NCBI GenBank assembly: GCA_945893365.1
Contig: CAMDED010000001.1
Coordinates: 62,001 to 126,000 of the forward strand
DNA length: 64,000 nucleotides
DNA from: Candidatus Sulfopaludibacter sp. SbA3
Lineage (GTDB): Bacteria > Acidobacteriota > Terriglobia > Bryobacterales > Bryobacteraceae
Reading direction: 5' to 3'
The position numbers and the translations under genes are program-made. The notes beneath the pieces are model-generated. The model ran no database searches, was not told where the DNA came from, and saw only the letters and a program-made list of their open reading frames with translations. Shown here piece by piece: positions 53,405-62,746 of the stretch (the first letter of the stretch is position 1; each line of letters starts with the position of its first letter).

Positions 53405-54108
53405 ATCAGCCTTTCTTAACGGAAACCGATTGTATTCCAGTGCCTTACCTCTGCACAAGTGTAGGGTGCTTTGGGCGATCCCTCACTCTCTTTGCTCCGT
53501 CGCGAAGGTGGAGGCAATTTGAATGCCGTAACGTTTCAGCTGGTGATTCCCCGCAGCAAGGCTATGGAGAGGGAAGTGAAATGTGTTTTAGCCCAATCGG
53601 GCGACGGCGGACGAGAGCTGACCCTGCTGGCCGCTAGCGCCCAGCTCCGATCAGGCTTGGATCTTCGGAACTCGGTTTTCAGCTACTTGAGCCGGCCTGC
53701 GTTTGTTCCCGTGGCTGATAGAGACCTATGACGCAGACAGCCTTTCGATGCAAAGTCTTCGCCTCGCGAAGAGGGCAACAAGCTCACAATAGTCACCATG
53801 AACTATCATGAACTATAGGGCAAAAAACTCACCTGGGATGCAGCACCCGGGCGGACCTCAACCAAACGGTAGAACGACCGACACCGCCGGTTAGGTCTAC
53901 GACTCTGAGCGGTCCCTGCAGATCGACGGGGCTATGCGGGTTTCTGGCTTAACTATGCAGAACCATACTTATGCTATCATATATGATATTATTTCGAAAT
54001 GGCGCCTAGTCGATCTTTGGCGTATCCAAATGTTGTCCTTTTATATTGAACAACTTACGAGCCTGGTGATAGTGGTTGTGGTATTGCATTGTGTGAGCAT
54101 GAAGGTTC
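53405..54108. other. 704-bp intergenic region
   Basis: It separates two divergent operons, so both promoters must lie here. A plus-strand frame at 53471-53731 (86 codons from a TTG, no ribosome-binding site) and one at 53934-54131 are not convincing genes. From about 53,950 to 54,060 the DNA is much richer in A+T than its surroundings. An ATGAACTATC-type direct repeat stands near 53,800. Confidence 0.6.
53975..53988. promoter_or_regulatory. Perfect 14-bp palindrome, possible operator
   Basis: TATCATATATGATA reads the same on both strands and sits in the A+T-rich zone 121 bp upstream of the ABC transporter operon. It has the size and symmetry of a dimeric regulator site, but no regulator gene is adjacent and short A+T palindromes occur by chance. 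Confidence 0.4.
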
Positions 54109-56034
54109 ATGTCAGATCAATCAGCCGTTGAATTCGAACGAGTGACAAAGTGGTTTGGCCCTGTTGTAGCCAACAGGAATATCACGTTCCAGGTTGCTGC
54201 CGGAACAGTGCATGCGATCGTCGGCGAAAATGGCGCGGGCAAAACCACCTTAATGCGAATACTCAGCGGAGGCCTGAGGGCGGATGAAGGGACAGTCTCA
54301 GCTTGCGGCCATGTCCTCAACGCACGATCACCACGAGACACGATCGCCTTGGGAATTGGGATGGTGTACCAGAAGCTGTCCCTCATCTTGACGCTGACTG
54401 TCTTTGAGAATCTCCTCTTGGGTAGCATCGGAACGCCGTTCCTAATTCGCGATCACAAGCGGCGCAAGGACGCCTCTCTGCTTCTCGAAGCCCAAGGTCT
54501 TCAAGTCGACCTCGACACGCTTGTCTCGGAGCTTACGCTCGCACAACGACAGTTACTTGAAATCGGCAAACTTCTATGGAGGAACGCCCGAATTCTGATT
54601 CTGGACGAGCCCACGAGTCAACTGGCACCGCACGAAATAGACGAAGTCCTTCGCACCACCAGAAAGCTTGCGAATGCGGGACGTACGGTTCTACTCATTA
54701 CTCACAAGATCGATGAAGTACTGCGATTTGCCGACAGTGTAACGGTTCTTCGCGGAGGTGAGGCAATTGCGACAGCGCATGCACGTGACTTGACTCGTGC
54801 GGAGCTAGGGCGTCTGATCGTCGGTCCTCTGCAAGCAGTTCCGTCGGTAGACACGGCACGGGCGCTCGCCTCTGTTCCTGTCGCCTCGCTTCGATCAGTC
54901 TCGTTGACAAATGGAAGTGATCGGACGGGAGTTTTTGATCTCGACGTTTATGGTGGCGAGGTGCTTGGAATCGCTGGGGTCTCTGGCAACGGGCCCGAGG
55001 ACCTTGCTCAACTGCTCGTTGGCTCCCGCAAGTCGGCGACTGGTGAGATTCAATTTCATTTTGGTGTGGATGTTCCAGTCGCCCACATCCCCGCGGATTC
55101 GCGCCGAATGGGCGCTGTTGACACCCTGCCGTTGTCCAGAAACGTCTTTTTGAGAGAGTTCGATAGTCCGCGGCTGTGTATTGGTCCCTTCGTTCGGCTC
55201 GATGTCATGCGGAATGAGGCAGCCTCTCGTCTCAAGGCTTACGGCGTGCGCCCCTCAAACCCAGACCTACTGGCAGCAGCCCTTTCGGGCGGCAATCTTC
55301 AGAAACTGATTATCGCCCGTGAGATGAGTTGTGGTGCTTCCCTGCTTGTCGCGGAGAACCCGACTGCCGGACTTGATCCCGCTTCGGCCGGCGACATTTT
55401 ACAACGCCTTAAGCTGTTTGCGCGCGAAGGCCCTGCGGTTGTTCTGGTATCGGCCGACCTGTCCGAGCTATTAGCGATTTCTGACCGCGTTGCAGTCTTC
55501 TCAGGGAAACGACTTATCGGTGTCGAACGTTCAGAGAACCTAACCGCCGATTCCCTCGGAATGATGATGGGGGGGATCCGCCTCGACATAGTTCAGCAGC
55601 TGACGAACATCGGCACCAACGATGGACAGGGCCTTGAAGCCATCAGACGACTGCTAACAAGCGCTAACTGGTGGGAGCGGCGCGTAGCGGCTCAAGCCGC
55701 TCTGCTTTGCCCTGATTTTCAGGAAGACGCACTCATTGACTCGTTGTACATCACCGAACAGCACGAAGAGGTGCGTGTATGGTTAGCCCTTCTCCAAGCT
55801 CGGATGCGCCCAGCTGGAGCTGAAATCCTTCTTTCGGAACATGCAGAGCGCAGTCCTGAAGTGTACTTGGAAGTCGTTAGACGCCTTCTCGGCACAACGG
55901 ATAACATTAAGTTCGGCCGGGAACTCGCTTACAGATCTGAAAATCCGACATCACTATGGGAAGCGGTGCTTTATCGAACGGGCGCTGCGCTCTGGGACAA
56001 TCTTTCCGTGGCCTCCGGTGGCAGGCCGTCATGA
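54109..56034 (+). CDS. BMP-type ABC transporter ATP-binding protein with C-terminal extension
   Basis: A 641-aa protein with two ABC domains in tandem. The first has Walker A VGENGAGKTT, signature-like LTLAQRQLLE and Walker B ILILDEPTSQL. The second has a degenerate P-loop (GVSGNGPEDL), the ALSGGNLQK signature and LLVAENPTAGLD, the pattern of nucleoside/sugar importers such as YufO. About 130 extra residues at the C-terminus (roughly 510-641) look like helical HEAT repeats and are not usual. The stop overlaps the permease start as ATGA. It would power uptake, probably of nucleosides, given the lipoprotein downstream. Confidence 0.9.
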   Translation: MSDQSAVEFERVTKWFGPVVANRNITFQVAAGTVHAIVGENGAGKTTLMRILSGGLRADEGTVSACGHVLNARSPRDTIALGIGMVYQKLSLILTLTVFENLLLGSIGTPFLIRDHKRRKDASLLLEAQGLQVDLDTLVSELTLAQRQLLEIGKLLWRNARILILDEPTSQLAPHEIDEVLRTTRKLANAGRTVLLITHKIDEVLRFADSVTVLRGGEAIATAHARDLTRAELGRLIVGPLQAVPSVDTARALASVPVASLRSVSLTNGSDRTGVFDLDVYGGEVLGIAGVSGNGPEDLAQLLVGSRKSATGEIQFHFGVDVPVAHIPADSRRMGAVDTLPLSRNVFLREFDSPRLCIGPFVRLDVMRNEAASRLKAYGVRPSNPDLLAAALSGGNLQKLIIAREMSCGASLLVAENPTAGLDPASAGDILQRLKLFAREGPAVVLVSADLSELLAISDRVAVFSGKRLIGVERSENLTADSLGMMMGGIRLDIVQQLTNIGTNDGQGLEAIRRLLTSANWWERRVAAQAALLCPDFQEDALIDSLYITEQHEEVRVWLALLQARMRPAGAEILLSEHAERSPEVYLEVVRRLLGTTDNIKFGRELAYRSENPTSLWEAVLYRTGAALWDNLSVASGGRPS

Positions 56035-57098
56035 ACTACATTGGTCTATCCAAGAGGTCAGTGCCATTCGTAGCCTCTGTCGCTGCGCTGCTGTTGCTTG
56101 GCCTCGGATTGAAACTTCTTGGCCGTTCTCCGTGGTCGGTGTACTCCGGTCTGTTTGCAGGCTCGTTGGGGAGCCGCTTCGCCATCGCCGAGACTCTAGT
56201 CGCGACTATTCCTATCATTTTTTGTGCCCTTGCAACGGCTGTGCCTCGCTGGGCCGGTTTGATCAGTGTTGGCGCCGAAGGAGCACTCTATGCGGGCGCG
56301 GTCGGAGCGACCTACGCTGCGCTGCAGTTCTCGCATTGGCCTAGCGTTGCTTTGGTTCCTTCTATGCTCTTGCTCGCGGCCTGCGCCGGCGCCGTTTGGG
56401 CGGCGGTTCCGGCTCTGCTCCGCGTCTTCCTTGGAATCAACGAAACAATAGTGACCTTACTGGGTAACTATGTGGCAGTTCTACTGGTTGAGTATCTGGT
56501 ACACGGCGTGTGGCAGGATCCAGCGAGCTACAGCTGGCCACAGTCAGCCGCGTTCGTAGCATCTGCTGAACTTCCTCGCTGGCCAGGTACCCGGGTCCAT
56601 TTGGGACTTGCAGTTGCCATCCTAGCAGCACTCCTTCTTTGGGTACTTCGTTCCCGCACTGTTCTAGGTCTCCGCCTTGAAATCACTGGCAGCAATCCAA
56701 CCGCAGCGAACTATGCCGGGTATCCAGTTCGGAAGTACCAGTTGCTCGTCATGGTCGTCGGCGGCATCTTGGCCGCGATGGCTGGATGGGGGCAGGTGGC
56801 CGCCATTGAGGGGAGGCTGCGTTCAGCACTATCACCTGGCTATGGCTACTCGGGGTTCCTCGTGGCGTGGATGGCGCGGCATCACCCGCTGGGCATTTTG
56901 GGGTTTTCACTGCTTCTGGCAGCGATGCTAACAGGGAGCGATAATCTGCAACTTCGCCAGCAACTACCGGCCGCAATGGTTAACATTTTTCAGGGCATTC
57001 TGTTGTTCTGCTTACTGGGGGCTGAGTACATTGCCGACCGCCAGACAACTAAGATGCAGGTGGCGCACCGCGGCCACGAAGAGGAAGTACCTCAATGA
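56031..57098 (+). CDS. ABC transporter permease (BPD_transp_2)
   Basis: A 355-aa polytopic membrane protein with about nine hydrophobic helices and the GINETIVTLLGNY motif typical of BmpA-associated permeases. The start at 56031 overlaps the preceding stop as ATGA; the frame extends upstream but outside the gene. It forms a heterodimeric pore with the next permease. Confidence 0.9.
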   Translation: MNYIGLSKRSVPFVASVAALLLLGLGLKLLGRSPWSVYSGLFAGSLGSRFAIAETLVATIPIIFCALATAVPRWAGLISVGAEGALYAGAVGATYAALQFSHWPSVALVPSMLLLAACAGAVWAAVPALLRVFLGINETIVTLLGNYVAVLLVEYLVHGVWQDPASYSWPQSAAFVASAELPRWPGTRVHLGLAVAILAALLLWVLRSRTVLGLRLEITGSNPTAANYAGYPVRKYQLLVMVVGGILAAMAGWGQVAAIEGRLRSALSPGYGYSGFLVAWMARHHPLGILGFSLLLAAMLTGSDNLQLRQQLPAAMVNIFQGILLFCLLGAEYIADRQTTKMQVAHRGHEEEVPQ

Positions 57099-58015
57099 CA
57101 GATACATGGACACCTCTGCTGGTGGCCGCCTTCGCTGGAGCCGTCCGAGGCGGGACCCCGATACTGTACGCCGCCCTTGGAGAAACTCTGGCCCAACGCG
57201 CGGGCGTACTTAACCTCGGCTTAGAAGGTGTCATGCTCGTCGGTGCTCTCGCGAGTGTCGTCGTCAGCTACTACACGGGCCAGTTGTTCTTAGCCCTGAT
57301 CGCTGCGTTGCTAGCCGGGGCCGTGTTTGGGTCGCTGCACGCGCTATTCGCTCTTCGCCTTCGTGCAAATCAGGTTGTTAGCGGACTGGCCCTTCTGGTT
57401 TTGGGAAACGGGATCACAGCGTACCTGGGAATACCGTACGTAGGAAAAAAGATCACGTCGTTGCCTCCTGTGAAACTTGCCGGGCTATCCGAGATCCCCT
57501 TTTTAGGGCCGGTACTCTTTCAGCAGGACTTTCTCGTGTACGCAAGCTACCCGCTTGTTCTCCTAATTGCTTGGCTGCTTTATAGAACACGCTTCGGTTT
57601 GGAGATTCGGGCTGCTGGAGAAGACCCCGAAACCGCGGATGCATCTGGCGCTCATGTCCTCTTCGTCCGGAGCGTCGCAGTAATCGTGGGCGGTGCCTGT
57701 GCAGGTATTGGAGGCGCATACCTCTCGCTTGTTTACGCGCAGGGCTGGATCGAAAACATGACGGCCGGCCGCGGGCTAATCAGCGTTGGGTTGGTCATCT
57801 TCGCTCGGTGGGACCCGGTCCGAGCGATGTGGGGGGCTTACCTATTTGGCCTGGCTTGGGCGCTTAAGCTCTTACTGCAAACGACGGGCCTGCAAGTCTC
57901 CCCATACTTGCTTGGGATGGCACCTTACTTGCTGTTGTTAGTGGTGCTGATTCCAGTAGGCGTTCGCTATCGACAGGGGAACGGTGGTGCGCCAACGGCG
58001 CTAGGGAAGGCCTAA
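57095..58015 (+). CDS. ABC transporter permease (BPD_transp_2)
   Basis: A 306-aa polytopic protein. GTPILYAALGETLAQRAGVL followed by NLGLEGVMLVGAL is the characteristic N-terminal block of the second permease of BMP-type importers. The start overlaps the first permease as ATGA. It would pair with that permease and bind the two-domain ATPase. Confidence 0.92.
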   Translation: MTDTWTPLLVAAFAGAVRGGTPILYAALGETLAQRAGVLNLGLEGVMLVGALASVVVSYYTGQLFLALIAALLAGAVFGSLHALFALRLRANQVVSGLALLVLGNGITAYLGIPYVGKKITSLPPVKLAGLSEIPFLGPVLFQQDFLVYASYPLVLLIAWLLYRTRFGLEIRAAGEDPETADASGAHVLFVRSVAVIVGGACAGIGGAYLSLVYAQGWIENMTAGRGLISVGLVIFARWDPVRAMWGAYLFGLAWALKLLLQTTGLQVSPYLLGMAPYLLLLVVLIPVGVRYRQGNGGAPTALGKA

Positions 58016-58050
58016 CTTAGGGTTCACATCTATTGAAAGGGATCATTACC

Positions 58051-59172
58051 ATGAACTATTCTCGACGGTTTCTATTGAAGCGTGGCCTTGTTGGCTTCGC
58101 CCTCGCGCTAGCGCTAGGAGGTTGTTCGAAGCCAGAGCCAACGTCTGCGGCAAAGCCTGCAGACGGAAAGCTGAAGGTCGGCTTCGTGACGGTCGGTCCT
58201 GCCTCGGACTGGGGCTACAACTACGCGCACAATCAGGGCAGACTCTACCTCGAAGCGCGCATGGCCAATGAAGCCACAACATCCATCGTGGAGAACATCC
58301 CTGAGAGTGCTGAGTTGGAGCGCGTCCTCGAAAAAATGATCGCTGACGGCACGAAGCTCATTTTCCCGACGTCATACGGTTATCTCGACCCCGCCCTACG
58401 AGTCGCGGCACGGCACCCTGATGTCATCTTTGCCCATTGCGGAGGCTTCAAGAGTGCATCCAACCTGATGACCTATTTCAGCTACATCCACGAGCCGATG
58501 TACCTTTCGGGGATGGCGGCCGGCCGTATGACCAAGACAAACAAGCTCGGATTTGTGGCGGCACATCCCATCCCACAAGTGTTGCGGAACATCAACGCTT
58601 TCACACTCGGTGCCCGATCCGTGAACCCCAAAGCTACGGTTAACGTGGTCTGGACAAACAATTGGTATGACCCGCCGACTGAGGCGGAGGCGGCAAAAGG
58701 TTTGATCAAGCTCGGCGCCGATGTACTGACAATGCACCAGGATAGTCCGCTCACTGTGGTTCAGACGGCCGAGAGCGCTGGCGTCTTCTCCGTGGGATAC
58801 CACGCGGACCTGCATCAGTTCGCTCCTAAAGGCTGGCTGACCGGTGCGATGTGGGACTGGGGTGAGTTGTACGTCCGGATAGCTCAGTCTGTCAAAGATG
58901 GGACTTGGAAGACCGAACAGTACCGCGCGGGAATGGATGGGGGGGCAGTGAAGATTGCCCCGTTCGGCCCCGCCGTACCGGCGGAGGTTCAGAAGGAGAT
59001 TCGCGCCATGGAGGAAAAAATCGTGAAACGCGAATTCGTTCCTTTCCAGGGCCCCGTCAAGGACCGCGATGGAAAGGAGCGCCTAGCCCGAGGCCAACAG
59101 CCTGACTTCGAATGGATGGAAAAGATGGATTGGTTTGTGGAAGGCGTCGTCGGAACGATCACCAAGAAATAG
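58051..59172 (+). CDS. BMP-family substrate-binding lipoprotein
   Basis: A 373-aa protein. The N-terminus (NYSRRFLLKRGLVGFALALA, then LGGC with C25) combines a twin-arginine-like motif with a lipobox. KVGFVTVGPASDWGYNYAHN is the family start, and the rest fits basic-membrane-protein/PnrA-type nucleoside-binding proteins. ATG 58051 follows AAAGGGATCATTACC; a TTG at 58033 lacks this. It feeds the importer encoded upstream. The ligand could be purine nucleosides, but related proteins bind other small molecules. Confidence 0.88.
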   Translation: MNYSRRFLLKRGLVGFALALALGGCSKPEPTSAAKPADGKLKVGFVTVGPASDWGYNYAHNQGRLYLEARMANEATTSIVENIPESAELERVLEKMIADGTKLIFPTSYGYLDPALRVAARHPDVIFAHCGGFKSASNLMTYFSYIHEPMYLSGMAAGRMTKTNKLGFVAAHPIPQVLRNINAFTLGARSVNPKATVNVVWTNNWYDPPTEAEAAKGLIKLGADVLTMHQDSPLTVVQTAESAGVFSVGYHADLHQFAPKGWLTGAMWDWGELYVRIAQSVKDGTWKTEQYRAGMDGGAVKIAPFGPAVPAEVQKEIRAMEEKIVKREFVPFQGPVKDRDGKERLARGQQPDFEWMEKMDWFVEGVVGTITKK

Positions 59173-59217
59173 CACCTTGCGGACTCTTCACTTGCCATGG
59201 TTACGTTGCCTTACACT

Positions 59218-59245
59218 GGGCCGGTTGTCCTTGTACAACCGGCCC
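59218..59245 (+). terminator. Perfect 11-bp hairpin after the BMP gene
   Basis: GGGCCGGTTGT and ACAACCGGCCC flank CCTTGT. It is strong but lacks a T-run on the plus strand, so it may act as a transcript 3'-end or partial terminator. It lies within the upstream open frame of the SGNH gene, which argues for a start further downstream. Confidence 0.6.
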
Positions 59246-59292
59246 AAACTCGCTTGCCGCCGCCCACCACTATCGGAGATCATCGGGAAAGT

Positions 59293-60564
59293 GTGAGCGA
59301 TAGAAACCGTAACATCGCTGCGGATGACACGCGAGCCTGGGGCGGCATAGCCGACCGGCTGGTTCGGGTGGTGTTTGGCCTAGTCCTTGGGCTGCTTATA
59401 TCTGAGTTCGTTGCCAGAGCCCTTGTTCAATTCGCCGCACCATACTCATACAACCCCATCATTCGAAAGCAATCAGAACAGGCGCCGTTTTTCGTAGTCG
59501 ATCCCGACCTCGGTCACCGATTGCGTGACGGTTTCGTGGGCGTGTATCAAAAGGGCTTCGTTCCGTGGCAGCAACTTGTTAGCGAGGCGGCGACCGCACA
59601 GAAAGCCGGAAGAGCGGTTGTGCTCAACGTAGGGGATTCTTCCACGTCTGGTTGGAACAGTAATGTCATCAAGAGCAATCGAGAGCGGGCTGCGCGAGGC
59701 TTGCCGCCGCTTTCGCCGTTTCAAACGTATCCAACATACTCCGATCAACTCAAGACTGACCCGAAGTTGTATTCGATAAACGCCGGAGTACCGGGATATG
59801 GCGCGACTCAAGGCGCGCTCTTCTTGCAAAGAATTCTCAGCGACTTCCACGCAGCAGGAGTCCGGCCCGATATCGTAACACTCTACTTCGGCAATAACGA
59901 CAGCGCCTGGAATGGCAATGTTGAGGACAAGTATCAGTTCGCGGGCTTCTTGTCTCTGCAACTGAACGGATTCCAAGTTAGACGGTTTATCAACCAGATG
60001 CTAAACGGGTCGCGTATCATCCCTCGAACGCTGCCTTTCGATTACGGAAGCCGGATGAAGGAGATGGTGGACGGCGCTCGGCGCGCTGGCGCCGCTGTCG
60101 TTCTCATTGAACCGGCGATCCCCTACGCGTGGCCGCCCGCCCTCCGAGCTGACGGACTAGAGGAAGAGGTACACCTGCAGCGTTCCGCCCTTCGCGGAAC
60201 GCGTGTTGGCCAGAGTCTCGATGATGCGATGGTCTTTTTTGATCGCGGCATGCAGGCTCTCAAGAGAGGGCAACTAAGTGAAGCGAGGGGCCTTTTGGAT
60301 CAAGCACGTGAGAGCGACTACATTCTTCCTCGCATTAAACACGCTCACCAACATGTGCTCACGGACGACGTCATGCGAGCGTTGGGCGTTCCGCTTGTTA
60401 GTGTGTCAACGGAGTTGAGCCAGCGGGTCGATGATCGAGATTTCTTCATCGACTATTGCCACCCGAATGAGTTTGGTAGCAAGCTAATTGCCGAGAGACT
60501 TCGTAATGTGATCTCTGCAGCCCTTCGCGCGAAGAATGCGGCGGTGGACTCTAAGGAGCGATAA
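59293..60564 (+). CDS. SGNH/GDSL-type hydrolase, membrane-anchored
   Basis: About 423 aa from GTG 59293. A hydrophobic segment (VFGLVLGLLISEFVARALV) anchors the N-terminus, and the catalytic motifs are NVGDSSTSG (nucleophile S116), YFGNNDSAW and DYCHPNEFG with the D and H of the triad. Such enzymes act as esterases or O-acetyl-transferases on envelope glycans. The longer frame to 59197 contains a hairpin and no ribosome-binding site. It may modify the polymer that the carbamoyltransferase also decorates. Confidence 0.75.
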   Translation: MSDRNRNIAADDTRAWGGIADRLVRVVFGLVLGLLISEFVARALVQFAAPYSYNPIIRKQSEQAPFFVVDPDLGHRLRDGFVGVYQKGFVPWQQLVSEAATAQKAGRAVVLNVGDSSTSGWNSNVIKSNRERAARGLPPLSPFQTYPTYSDQLKTDPKLYSINAGVPGYGATQGALFLQRILSDFHAAGVRPDIVTLYFGNNDSAWNGNVEDKYQFAGFLSLQLNGFQVRRFINQMLNGSRIIPRTLPFDYGSRMKEMVDGARRAGAAVVLIEPAIPYAWPPALRADGLEEEVHLQRSALRGTRVGQSLDDAMVFFDRGMQALKRGQLSEARGLLDQARESDYILPRIKHAHQHVLTDDVMRALGVPLVSVSTELSQRVDDRDFFIDYCHPNEFGSKLIAERLRNVISAALRAKNAAVDSKER

Positions 60565-60762
60565 ATGTCTTGGCTACGAAATAGTTTGGAGTTCATAGGG
60601 CGTTTCATGGGCAGGCTATGGCTAACGCTGCTCTACTTCTCGGTGGTTATGCCGTTCGGTCTTCTCGCACGCATGCGAGCTCCAAGGCAAAGGCTTGGTG
60701 AGCCAGCGTGGATCCTGCGCCGGGAACCCGACGGGATCAACACAGTCCGCCGCCAATATTGA
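60565..60762 (+). CDS. Small membrane protein, 65 aa
   Basis: One hydrophobic helix (WLTLLYFSVVMPFGLLARM) with a basic C-terminus. The start follows the previous stop directly, and AAGGAGCGATAA within that stop serves as ribosome-binding site. A similar small protein (SxtJ-like) accompanies carbamoyltransferases in many bacteria, and the next gene is one. Confidence 0.6.
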   Translation: MSWLRNSLEFIGRFMGRLWLTLLYFSVVMPFGLLARMRAPRQRLGEPAWILRREPDGINTVRRQY

Positions 60763-60765
60763 ACA

Positions 60766-62538
60766 ATGCACATACTAGGCATCTCTTGCGACTATCATGA
60801 TGCCTCCGCGGCTCTTGTCAAGGACGGCCAACTCGTTGCAGCAGCCGCGGAGGAGCGTTTTTCGAGACGCAAGCACGATCCGTCGCTTTTGGAACGCTCC
60901 ATCGCTTGGTGTCTGGCCCATGCCGGAATCGAGGCGGGCGATCTCGACTACGTGGCCTTTTACGAAAAGCCCCTACTGAAATTCGACCGCATCATCGCGA
61001 CCTCGCTCGATTACTTCCCTGGTGCGTATCCGTTCTTTCGCGAGGCACTTCTTACGTGGTTGTCTCAGAAACTGTGGATCAAGGCCAGGCTGGTGAAGTA
61101 TCTAGGGATATCTAGTGACAAGTTGTTATTCTGCGAACACCACCTGTCACACGCGGCCAGCGCGTTCTTTTGTTCCGGCTTCGCCGACGCTGCGATCCTC
61201 ACGGTCGACGGCATCGGCGAATGGGCCACCGCTACGCTGGGCGCGGGTAGGGCGAACAGCATTCATCTGACCCACGAAATCCGCTGGCCGCATTCGCTGG
61301 GCATGCTCTACAGCGTCTTCACTGCGTTCCTGGGATTCGAGGTCAACGAAGGAGAATACAAGGTGATGGGGATGGCACCCTACGGCGAGCCCCGGTATGT
61401 GGACAAGATCTGGAAACTCCTTCGCGTATCCACCGACGGTGCGATCGAGTTGGATCTCGATTACTTTTGCTACCACCGGTCTCCAAAGTACGTGTTCAGC
61501 CCGCGGTTTCTCGCATTGTTCGGAGAGCCCCGACCGCCCGACTCTCATTTTTTTACCCGCACAAGTGGCTACCCGAGCTATTTCGGGTCTAAGCCCGAGA
61601 ATTTCACTGACGCCCAACTGGCCAATGAGCACTACGCGGACATTGCAGCCAGCCTTCAATTAGTGACCCAGCAGATCCTTGTGAAGATGGCCAAGGCCGC
61701 GCTCCGCCAAGCGAAGTCTTCCCGCCTTGTAATGGCCGGCGGGGTCGCACTCAATAGCGTCGCGAACGGTCATATTCAGGATGAAACGGGCGTTGACCAA
61801 TTGTATGTTCAGCCGGCTGCCGGGGACGGCGGTGGTGCACTGGGGGCCGCTCTCTGGGTTTGGCACGTCGTGCTCGGCCGACCTCAAAGGTTTCCGCTCC
61901 TCCACGCCTATTGGGGCAGAGAAAACTCGGATGCAGAGATCAGTTCGGAATTGATGCGATGCGGTGTTCGTGCGGAGAACTTGGGCTCCCCTGAAGCTCT
62001 TGTGGAGCGGGCAGTGAGTGATCTGTTGGCAGGGAAAGTGCTTGGTTGGTCACAAGGACGCTTCGAATGGGGTCCCCGAGCCTTGGGGAATCGTAGCATT
62101 CTGGCGGATCCAGCCCGAGCCGCGATGAAAGAAATCGTCAACACAAAGATCAAGTTCCGCGAACCTTTTCGCCCTTTCGCACCGTCGCTGATCGCTGGTG
62201 CAGAGGATCGCTACTTCGTTCAGCCCCTGGGTAGCCAAGCAACCGCCAAGTTCATGCTGAGGACAGCAACCGTGCGCCCGGAGGTACGTGATTGCATACC
62301 CGCGGTAACCCACGTCGACGGCAGCGCTCGCCCGCATGTTGTGGAATCGTCGACGAATCCGCTATATCATAAACTGATTCAGACGTTTGGTGACGCGACG
62401 GGCAGTCCGGTTGTCTTGAACACCTCGTTCAACCTGCGCGGTGAACCGATGGTCGCGTCGGCCGACGACGCCTTAGCCACGTTTTTCGGGAGCGAGATGG
62501 ACGTGCTATACCTCGGGAGTTTCAGGGTCAGCAAGTAG
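60766..62538 (+). CDS. NodU/CmcH-family O-carbamoyltransferase
   Basis: A 590-aa carbamoyltransferase. The N-terminal Kae1-like part has ILGISCDYHDASAAL, AAEERFSRRKHD, CEHHLSHAASAFF and LTVDGIGEW; the C-terminal YrdC-like part ends with QGRFEWGPRALGNRSI and REPFRPFAPS. It transfers a carbamoyl group from carbamoyl phosphate to a hydroxyl via carbamoyl-AMP. The substrate is probably a cell-surface sugar, judging by the neighbouring SGNH hydrolase. Confidence 0.95.
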   Translation: MHILGISCDYHDASAALVKDGQLVAAAAEERFSRRKHDPSLLERSIAWCLAHAGIEAGDLDYVAFYEKPLLKFDRIIATSLDYFPGAYPFFREALLTWLSQKLWIKARLVKYLGISSDKLLFCEHHLSHAASAFFCSGFADAAILTVDGIGEWATATLGAGRANSIHLTHEIRWPHSLGMLYSVFTAFLGFEVNEGEYKVMGMAPYGEPRYVDKIWKLLRVSTDGAIELDLDYFCYHRSPKYVFSPRFLALFGEPRPPDSHFFTRTSGYPSYFGSKPENFTDAQLANEHYADIAASLQLVTQQILVKMAKAALRQAKSSRLVMAGGVALNSVANGHIQDETGVDQLYVQPAAGDGGGALGAALWVWHVVLGRPQRFPLLHAYWGRENSDAEISSELMRCGVRAENLGSPEALVERAVSDLLAGKVLGWSQGRFEWGPRALGNRSILADPARAAMKEIVNTKIKFREPFRPFAPSLIAGAEDRYFVQPLGSQATAKFMLRTATVRPEVRDCIPAVTHVDGSARPHVVESSTNPLYHKLIQTFGDATGSPVVLNTSFNLRGEPMVASADDALATFFGSEMDVLYLGSFRVSK

Positions 62539-62553
62539 AGGAGGGCTTCTAAA

Positions 62554-62736
62554 ATGAAGGCGCTAGTCCGCACGCTGCGCGGAGGACTGGAAACGGTCGG
62601 GGAGCTCCTGCGCCTCTTCAGCAGCGACGGTCGCTGGTGGCTTCTGCCTATGATCATCGTTTTGCTCCTGTTTGGATTGGTACTGCTCCTTGCTTCCTCA
62701 TCTCCTCTAGGACCCTTCATTTACACGCTGTTTTAG
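62554..62736 (+). CDS. DUF5989-like small membrane protein, 60 aa
   Basis: The sequence WWLLPMIIVLLLFGLVLLLA followed by SSSPLGPFIYTLF is the usual DUF5989 form found downstream of carbamoyltransferases. GGAGGG lies about ten bases before the ATG. One transmembrane helix; function unknown. Confidence 0.8.
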   Translation: MKALVRTLRGGLETVGELLRLFSSDGRWWLLPMIIVLLLFGLVLLLASSSPLGPFIYTLF

Positions 62737-62746
62737 CGGATTACCT

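Noticed and set aside
53798-53820. ATGAACTATC direct repeat as a CRISPR or IS end
   Set aside because: Only two short tandem copies, with no spacers, inverted partner or transposase.
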